The notes under the pieces were generated by a model. That model had not been told where the DNA came from and searched no databases. It worked only from the letters and a program-made list of their open reading frames with translations. Below are positions 20,045-31,476 of a DNA stretch of 64,000 bases, one piece after another. Both the position numbers and the translations under genes were made by a program. This DNA comes from Colocasia esculenta (taxonomy: Eukaryota > Streptophyta > Magnoliopsida > Alismatales > Araceae). The DNA is taken from NCBI GenBank assembly GCA_014218235.1, contig CM024759.1, forward strand, positions 71,556,119 to 71,620,118. The letters run 5' to 3'. Every line of letters begins with the position of its first letter. Position 1 is the first letter of the stretch.

Positions 20045-22520
20045 TGTCACGTCCTAATAAACGTTCATTTTTCGAAAATGACATAAAAATAGGTTAAAGA
20101 AAATAGGACTTATATTTTTTATACATCTAAATTGTCATTATCGCGGAAGCTTAACTTACATAACACTCCTCATTACTGTCTATAAGAGGAGTAAGAAAAA
20201 GAAAACTTAATTACATTCCATTTCTACAGTACTAAAGGAAATTAGTAAAGTTATTAGACTTCTAAGGACTCATTGTCCTGCTCATCACAACCCCCCTTAA
20301 GCATTATGCTCATCTTGATCACTTGAAAAAGTAAGATTTGAGAGCTAACTAGCCCAGTAGGATTCAATCTTCTAATCAAAAGGACTATGATAACCAAAGA
20401 ATATACCAAGAAACTTAATTGTTAGCACTGCTAAATATCAAAGATGATTGGATGACCATGTCAATAGATAACATTGTAGAACAGGAGTACTGAACAAAAT
20501 TGCACGGTCAAGAATTCACGTTCTGGTTCAAATACATATCCAAACCATGATAAAATAACATGATGACTAATCAAGCTAGTATGATGCAATGTCAACCATC
20601 CACATAATTCGGGTGCCCTCCCGGATTACTAGCCCCATTTGCACAGGCTTATATCGCAATTGGGTCCAAAGACCCAAAAATTGTCATCATAATTCATTTA
20701 TGTAAAAGATTCAAGTGGGTGTATACAAGTACTCAAGATCTCTCATAGAACAAAGGTTCAAGATTCAGGCCAAAATTTACCGAAGGTGTAGACAAGTAGA
20801 AATCAAATGTACTTGAGGTGTTCAAAGACTCCATAATGGATATGATGACATTTGAATGATCTTTCTCAGAGATACAATATTTGGAATCCAAGGAATAAGG
20901 GAAACAACTAGTGGGTTAATACCAAAGTGTGTCACCTTTGGTTAGACTGAAACCAATCAGTTAAAACACCTCAGACAGGTGTATGTTGACAGCCAGAGAG
21001 TGCTTGTCAACAGCCACTGTCCTTCCAGAACTAATTTCTGGAACCTGAACACTGTATGTCGACAGGCCAAGGGGGCTGTCGACAGATGAAACCATCTATC
21101 GAAGATAAGAGCATCTGTCGATAGCTACTGGTGGTTCTGCATTTCTGGGTTCTGGAAGCATGAACCCTGTCGACAGATGGGTTCTAACTATCGACAGGCA
21201 TAGACTAAACTTCCAAAAAAGGGGTACAACATCTTAGAATACTCATCTAAGTGTTCCTATGATTCTAAACATGGTTTAAAACATCTAAAGGTTCTATTTA
21301 CATTTTAAACACTATTTACATGAACGAAGGAAGTAAACAGAGAAGTACAAGCTTGACACATGGGTGGCTAGAAACTTAAGAACGGAAAACTACTGGAAGT
21401 ACAACTCTTCTAACAACATTCCCTTGCATCTGATAGGAAGTTCTTCATCAGTATGCTTCGTTGTGATATGATTATTAGCTAAAACATGCTTATAGTGGAT
21501 AGGACAAACCATTACTAAGGGTGTTTACAGAATCAAAGTCAAGTGTGAACATGGTAAACACCTTAACGTGGAGTTCTTAGCAAGAGGGGAGACAAGAAGA
21601 GGGAATTCCTACCTGATTGGGGAAAAGATGAAGGTCTTCTCTTCTCCTCACAAAGGAGTCAACAATAGCAGGAAGAAAGAAGACTTGTAGTGGCAGCCAC
21701 GACAGGTGTAAAAGATGAAGTAGCAGCAACAGCAGCTACAGGAACACAGCAGCAGCAGCGACGACAAGCAATAGCAGCAGCCTCAATATATCAGTGGGTA
21801 AAAGCTCTCACTATGGGTTAAGGGAGGCTTATATAACTCCCAGTTCCATGCATGTATGGCACGTAGCCATACATGTGGAACCATAAAAATCCCTTTCTCA
21901 TCCAAGGCCACATGCAATACCCACAACTTAGCCACGTTTTACTGTGTAATATTACTGCCAACACGTAAGGTACTGTGTAACCCAGTAACTCAAGCAATAA
22001 GAAGCTTTACGTAACCTTGGTTACGTAAGCAAGGTATTAAAAGAAAATTGGTTACGTAAATGGGAGTTAATTCGACTGATCTATTTATCCCTAAATTTTT
22101 ATACCCAAATGATGTCCATTCAAGTTGAAATTTCAAACATAAGTTATTAGGAGGGTTTTACAAATTATGGTAATTTTAGTTTACTTTTTAGAATTAATTT
22201 TTCACCTTGCAAAAATTGCCCAAAAATCATTGTGTCGACTTAATCTTGAAATCTGTGCGTCAATAGTTTTAGATATTTATATTTTTAATATCAACATATT
22301 TTTCTAGAAATATGGTATTTTCATATTTCCATTTCGTTATAGAATTCCAGTGTCGCCCTGTCAGAGTGCGCACCTCTGAGTACGACACTTGAAAATATTT
22401 ATTAACACAAATTAATCCTAGGTTAAAGTTAATTACATCTCATGAAAGTAGTTATATTTAACAATGAAAATATTTACAGTTTTTTAAATTTCCAATAAAT
22501 AAAATTTTTTGGGTGTTACA
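20045..22520 (-). mobile_element. Solo chromovirus-type LTR A
   Basis: The 2,476-bp segment starts TGTCACGTCC and ends GGGTGTTACA. It is bracketed by a perfect 5-bp duplication TCCCT (20040-20044 and 22521-22525). There is no internal region, so it arose by LTR-LTR recombination. The minus-strand TATA box TTATATAAG is at 21828-21836, giving minus orientation. A GCCCAGTAGG version of the shared decamer lies at 20352-20361. A cluster of CTGTCGACAG-like palindromes occupies about 20980-21205. The U3 end (22085-22330) is homologous to the tandem repeats at 10859-11600. Confidence 0.9.
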
Positions 22521-22525
22521 TCCCT

Positions 22526-22891
22526 AAAGTGAGGCACTGGAAAATAGGACTAGATAGGGCTCAGTAGGTCTATTGGTGTCTGTAACCCCCAACCACAAGT
22601 GCGCTATAAGCGACAAACACAAACTCACACAAGTCGATGTCCCACTACCGTCTTTCCCTCAGTCGGACGTACAACTCTGTACAAGAGTGAGGATGTCCGG
22701 AAGATTACATAGACCTCGACTGTACACAAGTACTGGGACAAACCCCGAGAACTAACGTGCCTGGCTCACACAAAACTTGAGGTAATCAACTAGAGAGGTA
22801 ACCACGGTAGGCGTCACACCACTCGCCATGCACACACAAACCACGTGAACACCATTGTTCTCAATCTCAACAAGTGTCGATGCACCGCTTA
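22526..22891 (-). repeat. LTR-like sequence between two solo LTRs
   Basis: It contains GCTCAGTAGG at 22559-22568 and sequence of the same style as the other LTRs, without coding potential. It is probably a further piece of the interrupted LTR starting at 16194, but a second decamer copy leaves room for a separate LTR. Confidence 0.4.
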
Positions 22892-24511
22892 CGTAACAAC
22901 CCGACCTCCCGGACCCCCGCCAGGGACCCCCGAAGGTCAAGCTGCCACCCACGGATCCGAAGACCCGTTAGTCCAATGAGATAAGCAATGATTCAAATAC
23001 TATAACGAGAAACTGTATATTATTAAAGAAAATAAGTACAACATGTCCCAAATAAAAGTACAAGTACAGAAAGAAGGTGCAGTCCTTAAGGCATACCCCG
23101 AGGACTTGCAAAAGGCCACTCTCAACACATGGTACAAAAGCACTCACGCTCACAACTCACACTGTTGGCAACGCACGGCGCAAAAAACTGCCACCCGACC
23201 GTCTGGCACGAACTCCTGCGACAGCGAGTCCCTACCTGAAGAGAGTAGGGGGTGAGCCTCGCGAACAAGGCTCAGTAGGGATTACCAGTCCCTTACCAGC
23301 CAGAGGAGTAGAAACTCCAACAACAGTGGAAGCAAAACTACTCTACAAAGTAGTAAAGCGGGAAACACCTACTGCAGAGTACTACAAAGTAGTGGAAATA
23401 GAGGAACACCCCGACCATAACCAGGGTCGGGCCAGACACAACTCTCGCAGAACCACGGAGTCAAACACAATGCGAAAGCAACCCTCGGCGCACACCCGCC
23501 GAGACAAAGAAGCTCACGAAATGTCGGAGCAACCACGTGAGACCAAGTCTCACAACACAAGCACCAACAACCCAGACCTCCACGAGGTCGGGAAAGAACA
23601 CCAGGTGTCACCCCCGAAGACACCAAGCAACCACGTGAGAACGACATCTCCCACAGGCATGGCCACCTCAGACCTCCACAAGGTCGAGGGCCCACAAGCA
23701 GAACCACCCTGCACCTCGGACACGCCACGAGGTCAGGGAACTACACCCTACAGTTCCACCACGGACGGCACCAAGGAGCCGTTACTAAAACAGTAGTCGG
23801 GTGCCTGCACACGACACCCTCGAGAGAATCCGCAGAGCGGAACCATTACAAGACCCACCAGGCCAAACCACCAAGCCCACAGAACTAGACACAGCTAGGC
23901 TACAACCCCGTGCAGGCTAGGACGACGAGAAACCCAATCTCGAAAACAGCGTGAAACATCGTCACAGCAAGAGCAACCAAGCCACCGCCACAGGCAGCAA
24001 AGAGAGGGACACACCGTCCACACCTCCAGCACGCCGGCCGCCGACTCCCGCCTACAACCTCCCCGGTAGAGTGAGGCTAGTAAGCCACAGCCAAGAACAC
24101 AACCACAAACACTGCAGTCCGGCCGAACTGCGGCCCTACGCCTGACCTCCCTATGCGGCTCCGGAACCAAGCAGAGTGAGGCAGTGAGAAGGACTAGCTG
24201 GTCCGCACCGGAAGAGCACCTAACCACCTCGGAGACCTAGGCCAGCTAAGAGAGCTCTACAAACGGCTTACGCCGCTGCCCCCACTGTTTTTCCCCTTCT
24301 GCTCCAAGTTCGTAACTTGAGCACGCCCGCTGCCCGAGCAACTCCCTCTGACACAGGCGCACGGGTTAGGGGTCCTAAGTAACGGTAACAACCTGTCTCG
24401 CAGACAAGTCCTCAAGTGTCGAGCACCGGGCGAAAGAGAACTGGCGTGGCAACCACCAACAGAAACAGCACAGCTGGCTTGTAACGAAGACAAGCCCAGC
24501 AAGCACAGGCA

Positions 24512-26235
24512 TGTTGAACCACTCCTATATTTTACCCTTTATTTTGGTGATAACAAAATTTATGTTTAATTAATTGAATATTAAATATATTTAATACCAT
24601 GATTTTTCTAATAATAAATTAAATATCATGATTTTCTAATAAATATAATTTTATGACATTATTGATGTGTGATTTGCACTAAAACGATAAATTGATGTTC
24701 ATTCAACATACATTGATTTCAGTTCACAAAGTGTCATAACGATTTGCTCTCATAAGGATTCACTGCTATAAGGATTCGCTATCATAAGGATTCACTGTCA
24801 TAACAATTCGCTCTCATAACGATTCGCTCGCATAACGATTCGCTCTCATAACGATTCGCTCTCATAACGATTCGCTCTCACATCGATTCGCTCTCATAAC
24901 GATTCGCTCTCATAAGGATTCACTCTCATAACGATTCGCTTTCATAAGGATTCACTGCTATAAGGATTCGCTCTCATAAGGATTCACTGCTATAATAATT
25001 CACTCTCATAAGGATTCACTGCTATAAGGATTCGCTCTCATAAGGATTTGGTAAGTGAAACATGGATTCCTTTTTAAAACATGGATTCCTTTGAAAGAAC
25101 ATGGATTTCATAAGTGAAACATGGTTTTGATTTTTTAAACATAGATTTCCCTTATATTCCAAAATATTTTTTGGCATCTAGTGAAAAAGTCAAATATTCT
25201 TGATTTGCGTAATCCTCTATCTTTCTGACAGGAGATCTTTTTGCTTATCTTTCTAGATCTCTTCTTTTTCTTCCACAAAAAGGGGATTACTTACTATTTA
25301 TGGGTGGCAACATAAAACATAGAGGTATGAGCTTTTTGACAGAACACACTTTTAACTAAACACTTTCTCCTATGCTTGCGGACCTCGTAGACCACAAATA
25401 TCAGAAGAAAGAGAACATGAGCAACGACTAGAACTCTAACGGATCTCCTCAACGGATTTATTTAAATTGTTCATATAAAATATGAAGCTTTGCTGAAGAA
25501 CAGAAGTGAGCTTTCCTGAAGATCTTTGAAGGAGTGTACAACCAGTGAGGAACCTGAACTCCAAATACACTCAAAGGAAAAGAGAGAAAGAGCTTGAGCC
25601 CAAGAAGAAGTGTTCAAGCATCTGAAGCACTCAAGCATTCAAGCTCCTTCTCCTCTCTTCACTCTCTCTGTGTGCATCTTGTAATCTGGGGGAGAGTCTT
25701 TTAGCTGAGAGTTTCTTTTAGTTGGTTTTTCTTCTGTTCCAACTCTCAACAGTGTTCTTTCTTTTCTAAGAAAGATTTCTGTCCAGCTGTAGGACTGTAT
25801 ACAGTGTAGAACCTAGCTAGGGTTTGTGTCTAGCAGAACCGCACTGGGGTTTGTACCAGGAGGTTGGCTTCTTTACCTGTAAGAGAAGTGGGCTGCCTTC
25901 TTGCCCGAGAAAGAGAAGAAGACCAGCTGGGGTGCTGGGTGTTGTATTGTCCTTGAGGGGGACAGTACCCTTGGTTAGTAAAATCCCAAGAGGTTTCTTG
26001 GGGACTAGACGTAGGACTTCCATGTGGGAAGGGCCGAACCAGGATAAATCCCTTGTGTTATTTGTGTGATTGTTTATTTGCTTCCGCATTGCTACTCTTC
26101 ATCACACTAAACTAACCAAACTTTCAAGTGATAATTTTCTGTGTTTAAGTTTCTGTTTCAGATTTTAGAAAACCTATTCATCCCCCCCCCCCAACCCCTC
26201 TAGGTTAGCTTGCTGCCGTACCAAAAGGGCCAACA
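24512..26235 (+). repeat. 5' LTR of Copia-1
   Basis: It starts TGTTGAACCACTCC and ends GGGCCAACA. The TATA box TATAAAA is at 25474-25480, so U3 spans about the first 990 bp and includes the tandem array at 24738-25050. A C-rich run precedes the end (about 26181-26196). Confidence 0.92.
24738..25050 (+). repeat. ~16-bp tandem array in U3 of the Copia-1 5' LTR
   Basis: About twenty units of CATAACGATTCGCTCT and the variant CATAAGGATTCACTGC/T run head to tail upstream of the TATA box. The two variants alternate in blocks. The array ends at GGTAAGTGAAACATGGATTC. Confidence 0.9.
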
Positions 26236-26237
26236 AG

Positions 26238-26249
26238 TGGTATCAAAGC
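26238..26249 (+). other. Primer-binding site of Copia-1
   Basis: TGGTATCAAAGC, two bases after the LTR, is one mismatch from the initiator methionine tRNA complement TGGTATCAGAGC. Confidence 0.88.
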
Positions 26250-26298
26250 GGGTCTCTGATCATTCAAAAAAGATCCAACGATCTTAGAGTAAAGATTC

Positions 26299-28070
26299 AT
26301 GGTAGCTCAAAGATATGCTGAAGGTCAATCAGTCACCAGACCTCCATTCTTTGATGGAGAGACTACCAATACTGGAAGATGAGAATGGAATGCTTCATTC
26401 GAGGCACAAACTTTGATCTGTGGCAGGTAATTGAGATAGGTGACTTTGTTATTGTTCCTATTGAAGGCACTACTGCCATTATACCTACTGATAAAATTAA
26501 ACTATCTCTAAATTTTAAAGCAAAAATTTATTTATGTTGTGCTTTATCTAAAAATGAATTTAGTAGAGTATCTGCATGCAAATCTGCTAAAGAAATTTGG
26601 GATAAACTGCAGATAACTTATGAAGGAACGGATAAAGTGAAACAAACTAGAAAAGATATTCTTGTTTCACAATACGAACAATTTAAAATGCTCCCAAACG
26701 AAAACATTACTACTATGTATAATCGATTTTCAAGCATAGTAGTAGGCTTAAATTCTCTTGGTAAAACTCTTTCCAATGAAGAAAGTGTTAGAAAGATACT
26801 TAGGTCTTTAACTATTTCATGGACACCTAAAGTAACCGCTATTGAAGAAGCCCATGACTTAACCAAATTGTCAATTGATAGTTTAATAGGTTCTCTCATG
26901 GCACATGAAATAAATATGGAGCGACTATCTGAAAGCTCATCAAAGAAAAAATGTACTAATGCTCTTAAAGTTGTAGCTGCTCCTTCCACTTCTTCTTCTT
27001 CTAGTTCCAAAGATGCAGATTCTGAAGACAGTGACATAGATGATGTACTGTCCAAGCTTCAAAAAATTCTCAAGAAGAAGAAAATGGACCAAGAAGGATT
27101 CAAAAGAAGGAGAGAAAAGAAAAAGAACCAGTCTGCTATGAATGCAGAAAACCTGGACATCTAAGACCAAATTGTCCTAGACTGAAGAAGCCTGGTCAAC
27201 CATAAAATTCCAAAAGGCAGCACAAGAAATTCAAAAGAAAAGCCATGACGGCTGCTTGGGAAAATGATGAAGCCACAACTTCAGATTCATCAAGCTCAGA
27301 TTCTGAAAAGGAGTAGGTAAGTCTAGCCCTCATGGTAGGACTAGATGAGGTACATTCTAAGTCATCTTTTGATTCTTGCACAGATTCAGGATCTGAATTT
27401 GAAGATTTAGAACAAGTTTTTAATGAACTTTATGATAAACACAAGGTTGTTGTAAAAGAATTAAAAAATATCAAGAACAACCTTACTTGTTTGGAAAATA
27501 CTAATTCTGATCTTAAATCAGAAATAGAACAATTAGAAGAACAATTAAAAGAATGTAATAATAATAATTATCGTTTAAATGAAGATTTGAAAAGTAAGAT
27601 AATGAGAAGTTAGAGTTGGAAGAAAAATGAAAAACTCTAACTGAAGAAAATCTTTATTTAAAAGAATCAGTTAGAAAATTAACTAAAGGAAAAACATCTC
27701 TAGCCTTATGCTTAAAAGGATCAAATCTGGAAAAGACAAATAAGGGCTTGGTTATACACCTCCAGAAAAAGAAAAATAAGTCATAATTCTTGAAAAATAT
27801 CAATTACCAAAATTTGTAAAAGAAACCAAGTTGACTCAGAAAAAGGCCCCTGTGAAAGAAAAAGTTTACATAAATCATGTTCTAAAAACTCAACACAAAG
27901 AAAATAAGAACAACAAAACAATCTATATTCATTGTTGTTCTCATTGCAATAAACTAGGACACACTGTAAACACCTGTACAACAAGGCCCTTAGTTTGGAT
28001 CCCTAAAGGATATTCTCATACATCTAACCATCAAGGACCCAAAAGGATTTGGGTACCTACCTTTGAGTAA
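26299..28070 (+). pseudogene. Copia gag polyprotein remnant with two CCHC zinc knuckles
   Basis: Gag starts at ATG 26299 (MVAQRYAEGQSVTRPPFFDG). A 1-nt loss near 26360 shifts it into the long frame 26379-27164, which carries the usual copia gag core (AKEIWDKLQITYEGT, then YEQFKML). The first zinc knuckle CYECRKPGHLRPNC (from 27133) is out of frame with it. An acidic-basic coiled coil follows (27332-27613, LKSEIEQLEEQL). A second knuckle CSHCNKLGHTVNTC is in the frame 27831-28070, which ends KRIWVPTFE. Gag would package element RNA into cytoplasmic particles. Several frameshifts and stops show this copy is not translated intact; no pol follows. Confidence 0.82.
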
Positions 28071-28462
28071 TTTATTTGCAGGTTAGCCTTGGAGCATCAA
28101 AAACCAAGGATGCTCAAGGCAGGAGTGACTGTAGACTCTTCATCATCTGAAGAAAGAATAGTCACAAAAATTGAATTGGTCTTTATTACTAACAATTATT
28201 TGCAAGTTTCATTCAGGTGGAGTCTCTCATTCAAGGGGAGCACAGACTAAGGGAGAGTTATTCATTTATGTCAATCATTGTTGAACCCCTCAATGGTAAG
28301 AATTTTTTTCACAAAGGGAGAGAATGCAATGGTAAGAACCTTCCTTTTTGGTTTGTGACAAAAGGGGGAGAGTATGCATGGTCTGCATTATCTTTGAATT
28401 TTTTGTATTTTCTATGCTTTACGTATTTTTGTCAGAAAATTCTCATAATTTTTGTCATCACC

Positions 28463-28475
28463 AAAAAGGGGAGAT
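28463..28475 (+). other. Polypurine tract of Copia-1
   Basis: AAAAAGGGGAGAT directly precedes the 3' LTR and would prime plus-strand DNA synthesis. Confidence 0.85.
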
Positions 28476-30182
28476 TGTTGAACCACTCCTATATTTTACC
28501 ATTTTATTTTGGTGATAACAAAATTTATGTTTAATTAATTGAATATTAAATATATTTAATACCATGATTTTTCTACTAATAAATTAAATAACATGATTTT
28601 CTAATAAATATAATTTTATGACATTATTGATGTGTGATTTGCACTACAATGATAAATCGATGTTCATTCAACATACATTGATTTCAGTTCACAAAGTGTC
28701 ATAACGATTTGCTCTCTTAAGGATTCACTGTTATAAGGATTCGCTCTCATAAGGATTCACTGTCATAACGATTCGCTCTCATAACGACTCGCTCTCATAA
28801 CGATTCGCTCTCATAACGATTCGCTCTCATAACGACTCGCTCTCACATCGATTCGCTCTCATAACAATTCGCTCTCATAACGATTCGCTTTCATAAGGAT
28901 TCACTGCTATAAGGATTCGCTCTCATAAGGATTCACTGCTATAAGGATTCACTCTCATAAGGATTCACTGCTATAAGGATTCGCTCTCATAAGGATTTGG
29001 TAAGTGAAACATGGATTCCTTTGTAAAATATGGATTCCTTTGAAAGAACATGGATTTCATAAGTGAAACATGGTTTTGATTTTTTAAACATAGATTTCCT
29101 TTATATTCTAAAATATTTTTTGGCATCTAGTGGAAAAGTCAAATATTCTTGATTTACGTAATCCTCTATCTTTCTGACAGGAGATCTTTTTTGCTTATCT
29201 TTCTAGATCTCTTCTTTCCTGCCAACAAAAAGGGGATTACTTACTATTTCTGGGTGACAACATAAAACATAGAGGTATGAGCCTTTTTGACATAAACACA
29301 CTTTTAACTAAACACTTTCTCCTATGCTTGCAGACCTCATAGACCACAAAATATCAGAAGAAAGAGGACATAAGCAACGACTATAACTCCAACGGATCTC
29401 CTCAACGGATTTATTTAAATTGCTCATATAAAAGATGAAGCATTGCTGAAGAACAAAAGTGAGCTTTCCTGAAGATCTTTGAAGGAGTGTACAACCAGTG
29501 AGGAACCTGAACTCCAAATACACTCAAAGGAAAAGAGAGAAAGAGCCTGAGCCCAAGAAGAAGTGTTCAAGCATCTGAAGCACTCAAGCATTCAAGCTCC
29601 TTCTCCTCTCTTCACTCTCTCTGTGTGCATCTTGTAATCTGGGGGAGAGAGTCTTTTAGCTGAGAGTTTCTTTTAGTTGGTTTTTCTTCTGTTCCAACTC
29701 TCAGCAGTGTTCTTTCTTTTCTAAGAAAGATTTCTGTCCAGCTGTAGGACTGTATACAGTGTAGAACCTAGCTAGGGGTTTGTGTCTAGCAGAACCGCAC
29801 TGGGGTTTGTACTAGGAGGTTGGCTTCTTTACCTGTAAGAGAAGTGGGCTGCCTTCTTGCCCAGGAAAGAGAAGAAGACCAGCTGGGGTGTTGGGTGTTG
29901 TATTGTCCTTGAGGGGGACTGTACCCTTGGTTAGTAAAATCCCAAGAGGTTGCTTGGGGACTGGACGTAGGACTTCCATGTAGGAAGGGCCGAACCAGGA
30001 AAAATCCCTTGTGTTATTTGTGCGATTGTTTATTTGCTTCCGCATTGCTACTCTTCATCAAACTAAACTAACCAAACTTTCAAGTGATAATTTTCTGTGT
30101 TTAAGTTTCTGTTTCAGATTTTAGAAAACCTATTCACCCCCCCCCTCTAGGTTAGCTTGCTGCCGTACCAAAAGGGCCAACA
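28476..30182 (+). repeat. 3' LTR of Copia-1
   Basis: It starts TGTTGAACCACTCC and ends GGGCCAACA, with a TATA box at 29427-29433. The U3 tandem array (about 28702-28999) has a different number of ~16-bp units from the 5' LTR, and the C-run near the end is shorter. These are the main length differences between the two LTRs. Confidence 0.92.
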
Positions 30183-31476
30183 AGGCACGCACGACACCCC
30201 TTCCGGAAACCCCCAGAAAGGGTCGTCGGCCAACGTCGGCACACATGGCACGGCCCGAGAAACTGGAACATACCAAAAAGAACAGAAACCAACGCACTTC
30301 TAATAATCGATTGATCGACAGACAATCGATTATTAGATAGACGTGAGCCTCCTAGCAACACCGCTAGGACACGGCCACGAAGGTGTCACCTTCGGTCACT
30401 GAACGCAGAGAGGCAACCTGCCGCGTTCCCTACCAGAAGGTCCTAAGGGCAACCCTGCCCTGGGGAACATGCCGACATGCCAACCGAGGCCATGGAAACA
30501 CTCGAGGCAAACCAGATCTTGTCGCGCCCTCCTAGCCCGTTGCGATCTCATCACGATGGGTAGGGCAACCGCGACAAGCGGGTTGCATCGGAGAAGCACG
30601 TTGCGACAACCAGTTGTCGTGACAGGGATGCGTGTCGCGACAACAGCTTGTCGCAACGAGCAAACGGGTCGCGACACGACCCTTATCACGACGGCCAACG
30701 CGCCACGATAAGGTCACGTCGGACCGGGGTGACGCTTTCTCTGATGTCGCGACGCGCTCGACGGTCGCGACATCAGCTGGAGGGCAGACCGCCGGAATGC
30801 TACATCCCGGGGTCGCCACAACTACACTAAGCACACCACAACGGGGATGAGAGCATGGGAAAGCATTTAAAGCATGGATTCACACAAAGAGACTCCCAAT
30901 CACCCGGAATGGAAAGAGTTCTAGAAATCCCTACTGGAGAACGAAGAACCAACCCACAAAGGGGCCTTCACAATGCACGACCGCCTCCTCCTCGCTCCTC
31001 ACCGACCTTCAATCCCGCCACGAGCCGCCGCCGGCGCCACCACGCACCAAGCCGCCGGAGAAGAGAGGGGGAAACCTTCCCCTCCTCGGAGAGGAAGGAA
31101 GGTAGAAAAGCCAAAGAAGGGGAAGGGAGAGCCGACCAAGGCTTTTAGCCTTTGGCCCTCAGAACGCGACGGGGTGGGGCGTCGCGATACCAACCTTATC
31201 GCGACGGCCGCCCCCACCGCGACCAGAACGGGCCCATCCGGGGCACCACGACAGCCTGACAGGTCGCTCTAACCCGCCTGCCACCTTGATAGGTGGCAGG
31301 CGCTTGTCAGAAGACCAAAAGCGGAACCCTATCACGACCCGTTGACCGGGCACGACAGGAACACGACGCACCTGGCGGTCGCAACAGGGATGACTGTCGC
31401 GACGGGCACCTCCGTTGCGACATGGCCAGTCATCCCACACACACAAACGGGAAGCCGGAAAGCCCGAGATGTTACA

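Larger units (their letters stand above)
24512..30182 (+). mobile_element. Gag-only Ty1/copia element, SIRE/Maximus-like (Copia-1)
   Basis: LTRs at 24512-26235 and 28476-30182 bound a 2.2-kb interior. The target duplication AGGCA is perfect (24507-24511 and 30183-30187). A methionine-tRNA primer-binding site follows the 5' LTR and a purine tract precedes the 3' LTR. The interior encodes only gag-like sequence with two CCHC knuckles and a coiled coil; protease, integrase and reverse transcriptase are absent. This is the layout of non-autonomous gag-only LTR elements. The long LTRs and gag type suggest the SIRE/Maximus lineage. The LTRs are about 95-97% alike by eye. Confidence 0.92.
22892..31476 (-). 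mobile_element. Solo chromovirus-type LTR B, split by a copia element
   Basis: The left edge reads CGTAACAACCCGACC (first base decayed from TG) and the right edge GAGATGTTACA. Without the copia insertion (24512-30182 plus its target duplication) the length is about 2.9 kb, like the LTR at 41383. The flanks GCTTA (22887-22891) and GATTA (31477-31481) agree in four of five bases, a plausible aged target duplication. It contains the decamer (23270-23279) and CGCGAC/GTCGCG dyads (about 30500-30830 and 31165-31420). Long frames here (for example 23077-23796 plus) have no recognisable domain. Confidence 0.6.

Noticed and set aside
22085..22330. Independent repeat family similar to 10859-11600
   Set aside because: It is part of the U3 end of solo LTR A, so the similarity is explained by LTR ancestry.
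23077..23796. 239-codon plus-strand frame rich in Thr, Pro and Lys
   Set aside because: It lies inside LTR B, has no recognisable domain, and opposing frames are open too; composition-driven.
24738..25050. CRISPR-like regularly spaced repeat
   Set aside because: The repeats are contiguous ~16-bp tandem units without unique spacers, located in LTR U3 of a plant element.
30469..31272. Overlapping 70-100-codon frames on both strands
   Set aside because: All lie in GC-rich LTR sequence with CGCGAC dyads and show no domain.
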